Positions 1 to 6,608 of a DNA stretch of 29,410 bases are shown here, in pieces (position 1 is the first letter of the stretch; each line of letters opens with the position of its first letter). The stretch comes from a virus, in the IMG/VR virus record IMGVR_UViG_3300029945_000043, positions 1 through 29,410 of that record. One strand, 5' to 3'. Below the pieces are notes generated by a model. It did not search any database. It was not told the origin of the DNA and saw nothing but the letters and a program-made list of their open reading frames with translations. The translations under genes were made by a program, and so were the position numbers.

Positions 1-373
1 CGAAATCGGCAAAGAGATTGTCGACGGCGCGCTGCGCGTTCAGCACCGGCAGCTTCTCGAACTTCCGATGCTCCTCCACCTCTCTCGACCAGGCCCGGAG
101 CTGACGGACAAAATCGGTGGCGCGCTGCTGCACGTCGTCGGACCGGATCGCCGGGTTGGCCTTGTCGAACCGCGCAACGGCGGCCAGCAATTCATCGCGC
201 CGCGCCTCGTGCCGCTCCAGCCGCCGGCCCAGCTCAAGGTTCAGAACGTCGATGTCGAGCTGGATCAACGTGCCCTCGGGCTCGCCGGAATTGTGGCCGA
301 CGCCCGGCGGTGTCAGGCCGATACCGTACAGTCCGGCGTCCGCCATCAGCCGGGTCTGGCTTTTTGTCGCCAC
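1..373 (-). CDS. Partial phage protein with a GHNSGE motif (C-terminus off the left edge)
   Basis: Read leftward from a GTG at 371-373 (a second GTG at 374-376 is next to it) this frame stays open to base 2, giving about 124 residues and no stop, so the C-terminus is outside the window. An AGGAG ribosome site sits 6 nt before the inner GTG. The protein has a short N-terminal part ending in PPGVGHNSGE (about residues 27-36), then a predicted long charged helix rich in Arg and Glu. GHNSG-type motifs are common in uncharacterised early proteins of alphaproteobacterial phages; no function is established to my knowledge. It follows the 110-aa gene by about 10 nt and is probably translated from the same leftward message. 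Confidence 0.7.
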   Translation of the reverse strand, partial: MATKSQTRLMADAGLYGIGLTPPGVGHNSGEPEGTLIQLDIDVLNLELGRRLERHEARRDELLAAVARFDKANPAIRSDDVQQRATDFVRQLRAWSREVEEHRKFEKLPVLNAQRAVDNLFADF

Positions 374-382
374 CACGCGCTC

Positions 383-715
383 CTAAAACACTGGGGGAAG
401 CCGGGAGACGTCGATCCTTGAGCAAGGATCGGCCATCGGATGCGCGGGATGGTCCTGGGCATATTCGAGGAGGGTCAGCAGATATGCGTAATCCTCGGCG
501 TTTATGCGTCGACCGCCCTGCCACACCCGCATCACGCCGGGGGCCATGTGCGGGTCACGGTGCGGCAGGCCCGCCGGGCGCCCGTTGATTTCCGCGCCCC
601 ACAGATCGGCCGCGAAGATGATGCGCGCGGGCATCCATGGGCCGCCGCGCGCGAAGCGCAGCCGGAAGAAGCCCGGCTCCGGTCGATCGATCACGCGAGA
701 CTGGTTCCAGCGCAT
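383..715 (-). CDS. Conserved-looking phage protein, 110 aa, unknown function
   Basis: First gene of the leftward operon. The protein (110 aa) is mixed alpha/beta in look, with an aromatic N-terminal part (GFFRLRFARGGPWMPARI, residues 15-32) suggesting a small beta-rich domain that may bind DNA or another protein, and an acidic/aliphatic helix (INAEDYAYLLTLLEYAQ) further on. No catalytic motif is visible and I do not recognise a family. Its TAG stop is a few bases before the next start, so the two genes are likely coupled. The ATG lacks a strong Shine-Dalgarno sequence, and a 22-bp palindrome lies just upstream (721-742), which could act on transcription or translation. Confidence 0.7.
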   Translation of the reverse strand: MRWNQSRVIDRPEPGFFRLRFARGGPWMPARIIFAADLWGAEINGRPAGLPHRDPHMAPGVMRVWQGGRRINAEDYAYLLTLLEYAQDHPAHPMADPCSRIDVSRLPPVF

Positions 716-720
716 CGCTC

Positions 721-742
721 TAGCCTATGGCCGTGTAGGCTA
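721..742. promoter_or_regulatory. Operator-like inverted repeat just upstream of the leftward operon
   Basis: Perfect 7-bp arms TAGCCTA (721-727) and TAGGCTA (736-742) separated by 8 bases. It lies 6-27 bases upstream of the ATG at 715, inside the leader of the leftward operon. It could be a repressor operator or an RNA hairpin that hides the translation start. Role inferred from position only. Confidence 0.4.
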
Positions 743-848
743 AGGACACAACCCCTCTTTTCGCGCAACTCGCATACGCATGAACGTATCGTGAACGCGG
801 CTGTCAAAGACACGCCTGGAAACAAATTTAAGTCGCGCGAATCAATAT

Positions 849-876
849 ATAGTATCCGTGCGGCCTAAACACGCAA
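849..876 (-). promoter_or_regulatory. Candidate leftward promoter for the 1-715 operon
   Basis: On the minus strand TTGCGT (876 to 871) could be the -35 and TACTAT (854 to 849) the -10, with 16 bases between; TATATA a few bases on is an alternative -10. This is the most AT-rich part of the otherwise gene-free stretch 716-1019. The -35 touches the palindrome at 875-891, which fits repressor control. A second copy of the palindrome's core ATAGTAT lies at 849-855 over the -10. The rest of the gap (to 1019) shows no convincing gene; a half site AATGAAT recurs at 971-977. Confidence 0.35.
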
Positions 877-891
877 TGAATAGTATTCATT
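875..891. promoter_or_regulatory. Perfect 17-bp operator palindrome
   Basis: AATGAATAGTATTCATT: 8-bp perfect arms around a single central G. This size and symmetry are typical of operators for XRE/CI-type dimeric repressors. It sits between the repressor gene (ends at 1020) and the leftward operon (starts at 715) and touches a candidate -35 element. Which protein binds it is not shown; the repressor at 1020-1511 and the Cro-like protein at 1594-1821 are the natural candidates. Confidence 0.5.
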
Positions 892-1019
892 CGCCCATAG
901 GTAAATTCCGCAACCGCGCGTAACATCCGCCCAAGCGCGCCCCGACAAACAACAGCAGGGGATACACGGCAATGAATGGTAGCGTGTTACGTGTGGACTT
1001 CCGGAGCGGTCCGCCCGGA

Positions 1020-1511
1020 TTAGGCCACCTTCTTGCGGGGGCGCTGAACGCCGCCGTCCGCCTTGCGGACCATCAGCAGCGCCCTCTTGCGCAGCTCGGG
1101 GTCGGCGAGCAGCAAGGTGACGGCGCGGTGCTCCCTTTCATCCAGGCCGCGCACAAAATTCAGCCAGGCGTATTCCAGGGGATCAGCCACGATGGTCCAC
1201 GGTTCACGGGCACCGCGCCACAGCCGCAGCAGCGCCAGCTCATCCGCGCTGTAGATGACCTCGCGGCGGTCTGGGGCACCCGGCGGCGGGATCGGCGCGC
1301 CGATCGGCGCGAACAGATCGACCAGGGCGCAGTCTAGGCTTTTCGCGATCTTGCCCCAGGCCAGGTGATTCAGGTGGCGTTTCCCGGCCTCGAATTTCCA
1401 GAAGGTGTCCGGAGTTAACCCCGCCGCGCGCGCCGCGTCGCTCATTCGCACGCCCCGGGCGATGCGGATTTCCTGCATCCGCGTCTTCGGCCTGCTATTT
1501 TGATCACTCAT
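1020..1511 (-). CDS. XRE-family phage repressor (CI-like)
   Basis: 163 aa from ATG 1511. Residues about 12-68 form an XRE helix-turn-helix: RMQEIRIARGVRMSDAAR, then AGLTPDTFWKFEAGKRHLNH as the recognition part, then the helix ending in LVDLFAP. The remaining ~90 residues are alpha-helical and charged and do not show a LexA-type peptidase, so no self-cleavage is evident. A TTG at 1553 would add 14 residues, but the extra part does not look like protein; ATG 1511 was chosen although its ribosome site (AGGGG) is a distant 12 nt away. Divergent arrangement with the Cro-like gene at 1594 is the classic CI/Cro switch. Expected role: keep lytic promoters off in the lysogen. Confidence 0.8.
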   Translation of the reverse strand: MSDQNSRPKTRMQEIRIARGVRMSDAARAAGLTPDTFWKFEAGKRHLNHLAWGKIAKSLDCALVDLFAPIGAPIPPPGAPDRREVIYSADELALLRLWRGAREPWTIVADPLEYAWLNFVRGLDEREHRAVTLLLADPELRKRALLMVRKADGGVQRPRKKVA

Positions 1512-1553
1512 AGGTGAACGATGCCCCTGATTCGGCGGATTTCCTAGCGACAA

Positions 1554-1571
1554 CCACGGTTGCGTCCGTGG
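1554..1571. promoter_or_regulatory. Operator-like palindrome between repressor and Cro-like gene
   Basis: CCACGG (1554-1559), six bases, CCGTGG (1566-1571): an 18-bp inverted repeat in the 82-base divergent intergenic region. It covers the candidate -35 (1560-1565) of the rightward promoter, so a bound dimer would block transcription of the Cro-like gene and early operon. The sequence differs from the 875-891 palindrome, so one or both may be bound by different regulators. Confidence 0.45.
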
Positions 1572-1587
1572 CCTTCCTGGCTATGAT
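1560..1587 (+). promoter_or_regulatory. Rightward early promoter, probably giving a leaderless mRNA
   Basis: TTGCGT (1560-1565), 16 bases, TATGAT (1582-1587; five of six bases match TATAAT). The A of the Cro-like ATG is at 1594, six bases after the -10, which is where transcription would be expected to start. There is no Shine-Dalgarno sequence before the ATG. The message would therefore begin at, or within a base or two of, the start codon, as for lambda cI from PRM. Inferred from spacing. Confidence 0.5.
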
Positions 1588-1593
1588 CCGAAA

Positions 1594-1821
1594 ATGACCC
1601 TGGACGAATGGCGTCGACGCGAAAATCTGACCTACGCCGCGCTCGCGGCGCGCATCGGCGTGGCCGGAAAATACCCGGCGCAGCGGGTATTCAAGTACTG
1701 CGCGCACACCCGCGTGCCGCCGCGCCCCGTCATGCGGCGGATTGAAGAAGCCACCGCCGGCGCCGTCCGCGACGCCGATTTCCCGCTGCCCGACGCTTCA
1801 TCCTCCAGAAAAGCCGCCTAG
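1594..1821 (+). CDS. Cro-like helix-turn-helix regulator
   Basis: 75 aa. It has the layout of small Cro/YdaS-like phage regulators: TLDEWRRRENLTYAALAARIG (first helices), then a recognition helix in the AQRVFKYCAHTRVPPR region, then the typical ending RRIEEATAGAVRDADF, followed by a short disordered tail. In this family the protein binds operators as a dimer and turns the repressor promoter off. It is the first gene of the rightward operon, divergent from the CI-like gene, with the next gene starting 19 nt after its stop. The ATG has no ribosome site; see the promoter entry for the leaderless argument. Confidence 0.75.
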   Translation: MTLDEWRRRENLTYAALAARIGVAGKYPAQRVFKYCAHTRVPPRPVMRRIEEATAGAVRDADFPLPDASSSRKAA

Positions 1822-1840
1822 GGCGGCTGGAGCATTTTCC

Positions 1841-2455
1841 ATGGCACGCCCGAAGAAGGCCAACGGTCACACCGCGCCCACGAAGATCAGGGCGCCCGCC
1901 AAGAAGAAGAACGGCGCGGCCCCCGAACCGCTGTTCGGCGCCCCCGCCGACGATGATCCCATGTTCGCCGATGATTTTGTTGATGACCCCGCCGCCGAGG
2001 CGACCACCATCGACGTCGCCGTCGCCACGCTGTCCGGCGACATCCGCGACTTCATCCTCGATCGCCTCCGGCGCGAGCAGGACCGCCGGCCGTGGGACCA
2101 GCGATCGGAGGCGTCGCAGAAGGAGACCGTCGCTTCCGTGGAAGCCGCCGTGGTGACGGTGCTGCGCAAGGCCGTGGAGCTGATCGCCGGCCAGGGCCGA
2201 TCGACCATCAAGGCGAAGCTGGAGAAGGTCACCGTCAAGGACGGGATCACCGCCCAGCTGATCCTCGGCCGCTTCGATCAACGCCGCCACAACCTGATCG
2301 ACGCCACCGGCGCCGCCGTGCTGATCGTCGTCGCGGACGCCAAGGAATACGTCGGCGAGCGCGCGCCGGCCGCCGTCAAGCCAGACCAGGCGTCGCTGCT
2401 GGGCGACGTCGAGGTCGTGCATTCCGCGCCGGACAACGCCCACCCGTTCGCCTGA
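1841..2455 (+). CDS. Conserved phage early protein, unknown function
   Basis: 204 aa from ATG 1841, preceded by GGAG about 10 bases away; an in-frame ATG at 1742 would overlap the Cro-like gene and adds only low-complexity Pro/Arg residues. The N-terminal ~40 residues are basic and Lys/Ala-rich (MARPKKANGHT..., PAKKKNG), then an acidic linker (DDDPMFADDFVDDP), then a folded-looking alpha/beta domain with TVKDGITAQLILGRFDQ and AAVLIVVADAKEYVGERAP. I recall similar proteins from rhizobial phages next to repressor genes, all unnamed. Place and charge pattern would suit a DNA- or single-strand-binding partner of the replication genes that follow, but no motif proves this. Confidence 0.7.
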   Translation: MARPKKANGHTAPTKIRAPAKKKNGAAPEPLFGAPADDDPMFADDFVDDPAAEATTIDVAVATLSGDIRDFILDRLRREQDRRPWDQRSEASQKETVASVEAAVVTVLRKAVELIAGQGRSTIKAKLEKVTVKDGITAQLILGRFDQRRHNLIDATGAAVLIVVADAKEYVGERAPAAVKPDQASLLGDVEVVHSAPDNAHPFA

Positions 2456-2457
2456 CG

Positions 2458-2607
2458 ATGGCCGTTTTCGCCGCGCGCGCCGGGCCGGAACATTCGGCGA
2501 ACGATAGATTCGCGGGGCGACGATTCGCGCGCCGGCCGACGCGCGGCCAACATCCGGCAAAAACAAGGCAACCGCTAGGTAAACCCACAAGGGTTTTCGT
2601 TCCTTGA
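2458..2607 (+). CDS. Possible small basic protein, 49 aa (doubtful)
   Basis: An ATG two bases after the previous stop opens a 49-codon frame whose TGA overlaps the TTG start of the helicase gene (TTGA). The product would be very basic (about 10 Arg). For: the overlap fits the tightly coupled style of the operon. Against: no ribosome site, mixed codon use, and no recognisable fold. It may be only leader sequence. Confidence 0.25.
   Translation: MAVFAARAGPEHSANDRFAGRRFARRPTRGQHPAKTRQPLGKPTRVFVP
2581..2596 (+). promoter_or_regulatory. Small hairpin over the helicase leader
   Basis: AAACCC (2581-2586), loop ACAA, GGGTTT (2591-2596), ending 7 bases before the TTG start of the helicase gene. The only purine-rich ribosome site candidate (AAGGG) is inside the hairpin, so it may dampen translation. 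It has no U-run typical of a strong terminator. Confidence 0.3.
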
Positions 2608-3992
2608 GCGTCATAGTCCGCCCCTACCAGGCCGATTGGATGGCGCGAATCAGCGAGCAGTTCCGCCACCACGGGCGCGTGCTCGGCGTGCTCCCCACGG
2701 GGGCAGGCAAGACCGTCTGTTTCACCGACATCACCCGGCGCACGGCCGCCCGCGGCAACGACGTGGTCATCACCGCGCACCGTATCGAGATCGTCCAGCA
2801 GATCGCCGCCGCGCTGCGCGCCGCCGGCGTCCCCCATGGCTGGATCGCCGCGGGAAAGCCGGATTTCCACGAGCCGGTCCGGGTGGGCATGGTGCAAACC
2901 GTGGCAAATCGTCTGGATACATTAAGACGCCCGAAACTTCTGATCGTTGACGAAGCCCACCACGCCACCGCCGGCACCTATCGACGTATCATGGAGGCTT
3001 GGCGCGGCAGCTACCATTTTGGTGTGACCGCGACCGCCGCGCGCACCGACGGAACCGCCCTCGGCGAGTGCTTCGACGCCATGGTTGTCGGCCCGTCGAT
3101 GCGAGAACTGATTTCGCAGGGCTATTTGGCTGACTATTCCTACTTCGCGCCGCCGGTGCGCGCCGACCTTTCCGCGGTCCAGACGCGCGGCGCGGATTAC
3201 GTGACCGGCGAGCTGGCCGAGGCCATGGACAAGGCCATCATCACCGGCGACGCCATCGCCACGTACGCCAAGCATTTGGCTGGCAAGCCGGCCGTCGTCT
3301 TCTGTGTCAGCGTCGAGCACGCCGGGCACGTCGCCGAACAGTTTTCTCGCGCCGGCTGGCGCGCCGCCAGCGTGGACGGCGCGATGGACGGCGCGACGCG
3401 GGCCAGCCGGATCGCCGCGATCGGCGACGGCCGCCTGCAAATCCTGACCTCGTGCGACCTCATCAGCGAGGGCACGGATATACCGGCGGTCGCCGGCGTC
3501 GTGCTGCTGCGGCCGACGCAATCCCTGATCATCTATTTGCAGCAGGTGGGCCGCGCGCTCCGACCCAAGGCGGACGGCTCCCACGCCGTCATCCTCGATC
3601 ATGTCGGGTCCTTTTTCAAATTCGACCCGCCGGACCAGGAGCGTCCCTGGAGTCTTTTGGGACGCCTGAAGCGCGAGCGCGCAACCAACGTGATGAGCTG
3701 CCCGAAATGCTACGCGGCGTTCCGCACGGCGCCGCGCTGCCCGGCCTGCGGCTTCGTGTTCGCCGTCAAGCCCACCAAGCGGATCATCGTCGAGCGCGAG
3801 GGCGTGCTGGAGGAGATCACCCCGGAACGCCTGAAGTTTCTGCGAGAACAGAAGCTGAACGTGCTGCTGGATGCGGCGAAGACCCGCGACGATTTCGAGG
3901 CGATACGCCGCGCCCGCGGCTATCACCGCCGCTGGACCCAGATCCAGATGAACCTGCGCGCGACCGGCCGGGCGCGGCGGTGGGCGGCATGA
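2604..3992 (+). CDS. SF2 DEAD/DEAH-box helicase with C-terminal zinc ribbon
   Basis: 462 aa. Motifs in order: RPYQ (6-9) near the N-terminus, Walker A PTGAGKT (31-37), DEAH (116-119), TATAAR (142-147), and the motif VI region QQVGRALRP (313-321). A zinc ribbon with CPKC (366-369) and CPAC (379-382) follows, then a helical tail. This is the phage UvsW/RadD-like type of SF2 helicase that unwinds or anneals branched DNA during replication and recombination. The start is TTG at 2604: an in-frame TAA lies just upstream (2580-2582), and the first ATG (2640) would remove the RPYQ motif. Its stop overlaps the nuclease ATG by 4 bases, so helicase and nuclease are made together. Confidence 0.92.
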   Translation: MSVIVRPYQADWMARISEQFRHHGRVLGVLPTGAGKTVCFTDITRRTAARGNDVVITAHRIEIVQQIAAALRAAGVPHGWIAAGKPDFHEPVRVGMVQTVANRLDTLRRPKLLIVDEAHHATAGTYRRIMEAWRGSYHFGVTATAARTDGTALGECFDAMVVGPSMRELISQGYLADYSYFAPPVRADLSAVQTRGADYVTGELAEAMDKAIITGDAIATYAKHLAGKPAVVFCVSVEHAGHVAEQFSRAGWRAASVDGAMDGATRASRIAAIGDGRLQILTSCDLISEGTDIPAVAGVVLLRPTQSLIIYLQQVGRALRPKADGSHAVILDHVGSFFKFDPPDQERPWSLLGRLKRERATNVMSCPKCYAAFRTAPRCPACGFVFAVKPTKRIIVEREGVLEEITPERLKFLREQKLNVLLDAAKTRDDFEAIRRARGYHRRWTQIQMNLRATGRARRWAA

Positions 3993-4390
3993 TGGTGGAA
4001 AGCCAGCTCCAGGCGGACATCCGGCTGGCCGTCGGCAAGCTCCCGCACGCCCGGCTTTTCCGGAACAACGTCGCCCTCGGCTGGGTCGGCGAGGTGATTC
4101 ACCGCGACACCCAAACCGTCACGCTGGCGCACCCGGTGCGCGTCACCACGGGCCTCGTCACCGGCTCCGCGGATTTGATCGGCTGGACGTCGATCGTCAT
4201 CACGCCGCGCATGGTCGGCGCCAAGGTGGCCGTGTTCTCCTCCGGGGAAGTGAAGCCACCGGGTGCCAGGACGGCCCCCGCGCGCGAGGTGGAGCAGGCA
4301 AACTGGCGCGTCGCCGTCCACCAGGCCGGCGGGTTTTCCGCCATTTTGCGCAGCGTCCGGGACGGGCTCGACCTGGTGCGCGCGCTATGA
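3989..4390 (+). CDS. VRR-NUC family nuclease
   Basis: 133 aa starting in the ATGA overlap with the helicase. It matches the VRR-NUC branch of the PD-(D/E)XK nucleases: E4 in the first helix, GSADLIG with D62, GEVK with E87 and K89, and Q103 in EVEQANWRVAVHQAGG. These are the usual metal-binding and catalytic residues, all present. Family members in phages are about 100-150 aa and are thought to cut branched or flapped DNA. Side-by-side VRR-NUC and SF2 helicase genes are a common phage pair. A second ATG at 3992 would be equally acceptable. The stop TGA overlaps the next gene by 4 bases. Confidence 0.9.
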   Translation: MMVESQLQADIRLAVGKLPHARLFRNNVALGWVGEVIHRDTQTVTLAHPVRVTTGLVTGSADLIGWTSIVITPRMVGAKVAVFSSGEVKPPGARTAPAREVEQANWRVAVHQAGGFSAILRSVRDGLDLVRAL

Positions 4391-4611
4391 TTGATCTGGC
4401 CAACGAGAACGCGCCGGCACAGGCGCCCCCCCGCTTGGACGAGGCGCGCAGGACCATCGCGTACGCGAGATTCTGCGCGGCCCGGCAGGATCTGCTGGCG
4501 GCGCTCGTCATGATGATCGCCGCCCACCTGCCGACCGAGCAAATCATCGTGGAGGTGGATGGCACCAACCACGCAATGAAGAGTCTCGTTCGCGTGTTTG
4601 ACGCGCCATGA
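4387..4611 (+). CDS. Small protein of unknown function, 74 aa
   Basis: Starts in an ATGA overlap with the nuclease and ends in an ATGA overlap with the next gene, which is the best evidence that it is real. The protein has a disordered Pro/Ala start, a central helical part (EARRTIAYARFCAARQDLLAALVMMIAAHL), then a short strand-like segment (EQIIVEVDGT). The central helix is amphipathic with one hydrophobic face; it is too charged to call a membrane segment with confidence. No family recognised. Confidence 0.6.
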   Translation: MIDLANENAPAQAPPRLDEARRTIAYARFCAARQDLLAALVMMIAAHLPTEQIIVEVDGTNHAMKSLVRVFDAP

Positions 4612-5078
4612 GCGCCGCCGTCACCGTGCATGGCCACCCCGCGGCGGAGATGGCATGGCTACGCGCTAGGCTTGCACACGACATCGAGCAATGCGCGACG
4701 CTGTACTGGTGGAGCGTCTACTCCGTGAAAGACGCGGTGCAGGTGCTACACGCCAGGGCTTTGTGGTTCGACGCCCACCAGATCAGGGCAGGCGAGATGG
4801 CGTTCACCATCAAGCTGCGCGACGCCGTGGAGCGATTCCTGGATGAGGCGATTGGTCGGCACGGAGAGGCGCACGCCGCCGCGTTCCGCGCGATGACAGC
4901 CGCCGCGCGCGCACAAATCAACGAGCGGGGTGATCGCAACGCCGCGGCCGCCGCCGCCGCGTCCTGCGCGGCGCGCCATGACCCGCTGCCGCCTGCGTAC
5001 CTTGTTCAGCAGGCCACCGAGCAGGCGGCCAAAGAAATTCGGATGTCGGAATCATGGTGGACGAAACGGACCCCATGA
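4608..5078 (+). CDS. Helical protein of unknown function, 156 aa
   Basis: Overlaps both neighbours by 4 bases in ATGA fashion. The sequence is almost entirely helical, with aromatic residues in LYWWSVYSVKDAVQVL and a run of Ala (NAAAAAAASCAARHD) before a C-terminal Gln/Glu helix. I see no catalytic motif and no known family. As the gene just before the RepA-like ATPase it might be a replication accessory protein, for example a loader or single-strand-binding partner, but this is only positional inference. Confidence 0.65.
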   Translation: MSAAVTVHGHPAAEMAWLRARLAHDIEQCATLYWWSVYSVKDAVQVLHARALWFDAHQIRAGEMAFTIKLRDAVERFLDEAIGRHGEAHAAAFRAMTAAARAQINERGDRNAAAAAAASCAARHDPLPPAYLVQQATEQAAKEIRMSESWWTKRTP

Positions 5079-6319
5079 AAGAGATACGCGAACGGCTCGC
5101 GGCGTATGACGGTGTTATCAACGCCGTCTACGGCGACAACGTGGTGCCGCACCCCGCCCTCGCCGCCAATCCCCGACCGTCCGCGCTGGTCATCAAGCCG
5201 GCCGCGCTTCTCGCGGGCGAACAGATCGTCCCGCGGCAATGGCTGTACGGGACGGTGTTGCTGCGGCGCATGGTCACCGTCATCATCGCGCCCGGCGGGG
5301 TCGGCAAAACCTCCTGGTCAATCGCCGCCGGCCTGTCGCTGGCGCTCGGTCGCGGCCTGATCGGTGATTATGTCCATCACCAGGCGCATGTGCTGTTCGC
5401 GTCCCTAGAGGACCCGGAGGAAGAATTCGACCGGCGCGTGGCGGCGGCGATGCTGCGCTACGCGATCCACCCCGATGAACTCCGGGGCCGCGTCAGTCTG
5501 ATTGACGGGCGCGCGCGGCATCTCGTGATGGCGGAACTCAACCGCGCCGGCGAGATGGTGTTTCCCGACAAGGCCGCGCTCACCGACCTCATCCGGGGCA
5601 TGAAGATCGACGTGCTCATCATCGACCCCGTCGTGAACTCACACGGCCTGGACGAAAACGACAACACGCAGATCAACGCCTTGGCCCGCGCATGGTCGGA
5701 AATCGCCAACGACACCGGATGCTCCGTGGTGCTGATCCATCATACCCGCAAGGGCGCGGTGGCCGGCGACCCTGACTCTGGACGCGGCGCCAGCGCGCTC
5801 GTCCATGCCAGCCGGTCCACATTCACCCTCACCGCCGCGACGCTTGCGGATGTCGAGAAGCTCGGCATCAAGGACAACGAGCGGCGGCAATACATCCGCC
5901 TTGACGACGCCAAGGTGAATCTATCGCCGACGGCCGAGGACGCCCGTTGGTTCCGGCTCACCTCGATGCCGCTCGGAAATGGCGACGCCTTTTATCCGAG
6001 GGGCGACAATCTCCAGGTGATCGAGGCATGGACGCCGCCAAAGTCTGCCATTTCCCAGCAAACGCCGGCGGCGATCAATCAGGCGTTGGACGTCATTGCC
6101 GCCGGAAAGGACGGCCTGCCGTACGCCAAAAACCACCAGAACGGGCGATGGGCCGGAAACGTGCTCGTCGACATGCTCGGCCTCACGCCCGCCGACGCCA
6201 TCCGCGCCATCGCGACCTGGCTCAAGGAAGGGTTGCTCTTTGAGAATCAATTCCGCGACCCGGAAACCCGCAAGGCGCGCGCCGGGCTCGGTGTCAGCAG
6301 CCGGAGGCCGACGGAATGA
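5075..6319 (+). CDS. RepA-like hexameric helicase ATPase (AAA_25)
   Basis: 414 aa from ATG 5075, which overlaps the previous stop as ATGA like its neighbours; ATG 5054 would give 421 aa. It is a RecA-fold ATPase of the RepA/AAA_25 group. Walker A is APGGVGKTS (residues about 72-80), an ADP-side segment HVLFASLEDPEEEF follows, Walker B is IDVLIIDPV (D184), and VVLIHHTRKG carries the His sensor. About 100 C-terminal residues form a separate helical domain (GRWAGNVLVDMLGLTPADAI), likely a winged helix. RSF1010 RepA and phage relatives unwind DNA at an origin. The gene is followed at once by an iteron-like repeat region, which supports a role in replication initiation. Confidence 0.85.
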   Translation: MKEIRERLAAYDGVINAVYGDNVVPHPALAANPRPSALVIKPAALLAGEQIVPRQWLYGTVLLRRMVTVIIAPGGVGKTSWSIAAGLSLALGRGLIGDYVHHQAHVLFASLEDPEEEFDRRVAAAMLRYAIHPDELRGRVSLIDGRARHLVMAELNRAGEMVFPDKAALTDLIRGMKIDVLIIDPVVNSHGLDENDNTQINALARAWSEIANDTGCSVVLIHHTRKGAVAGDPDSGRGASALVHASRSTFTLTAATLADVEKLGIKDNERRQYIRLDDAKVNLSPTAEDARWFRLTSMPLGNGDAFYPRGDNLQVIEAWTPPKSAISQQTPAAINQALDVIAAGKDGLPYAKNHQNGRWAGNVLVDMLGLTPADAIRAIATWLKEGLLFENQFRDPETRKARAGLGVSSRRPTE

Positions 6320-6327
6320 CAAAGCCA

Positions 6328-6538
6328 GTGGCGCATTCGGTGGCGCACGGTGGCGCGTTCGTTCCGGCTGGTGATTTTTTTTCGTGGGATTCCCTGGGCG
6401 GCGTCGGGTCACGCGCCTTGCGCCACCGCTCCCCTCTGTCCAGAGGACAGAGAGGGGAGCGGGTGGCGCATCGCGAGGCCCCAACCCAAAGCCGATTTTG
6501 CGCCACTGCTTTTCTTGTCGGTGGCGCACGGTGGCGCG
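6328..6538. repeat. Iteron-like octamer cluster, candidate replication origin
   Basis: Eight copies of GTGGCGC(A/G) or its complement lie in 211 bases with no gene: forward at 6328, 6340, 6350, 6463, 6521 and 6531, reverse (TGCGCCAC) at 6419 and 6499. Copies at 6350 and 6531 end in G. A run of eight T (6375-6382) is the only AT-rich patch. The stretch directly follows a RepA-like helicase gene. Iterons next to the initiator gene are the classical layout of plasmid and phage origins, so an origin is a fair guess; the motif could instead bind a regulator. Confidence 0.5.
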
Positions 6539-6548
6539 TTCGTTCCGG
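6337..6548 (+). repeat. 31-bp exact direct repeat
   Basis: Bases 6337-6367 are repeated exactly at 6518-6548, 181 bases apart. Each copy starts TCGGTGGCGCACGG and ends GTTCGTTCCGG, and each carries two of the octamers. The copies flank the large inverted repeat at 6419-6470. Exact identity at third positions of any frame argues for selection on DNA or a recent duplication rather than for coding. Confidence 0.8.
6419..6470. repeat. Large near-perfect inverted repeat (stem-loop)
   Basis: Left arm 6419-6441 and right arm 6445-6470 pair around an AGA loop. The arms match over all 23 bases of the left arm with only one extra C and one extra dinucleotide in the right arm. The outer ends are the octamers TGCGCCAC and GTGGCGCA. 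There is no T-run after it, so it is not a standard terminator. It could be an extruded structure at an origin or a primer/packaging signal. Confidence 0.75.
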
Positions 6549-6608
6549 GCGCAAATCGGGTCGCCTCCCGGCACCCTTGGTCGGCTGGTTCTGACGGCTA
6601 GGAATAGA

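Noticed and set aside
68-421. 117-residue rightward open frame
   Set aside because: It lies opposite the partial leftward gene (1-373), which has a ribosome site, a familiar motif and natural codon use; the rightward frame is its shadow.
4387-4611. Membrane (holin-like) protein
   Set aside because: The hydrophobic helix is short and interrupted by charged residues, and no lysis gene is near.
6337-6548. CRISPR array
   Set aside because: Only two copies of the 31-bp repeat, 150 bases of unequal spacer containing a stem-loop, and no cas genes.
6384-6608. Upstream extension of the zinc-finger gene through the repeat region
   Set aside because: It would translate the inverted repeat and octamers; a good ribosome site and start exist at 6600-6611.
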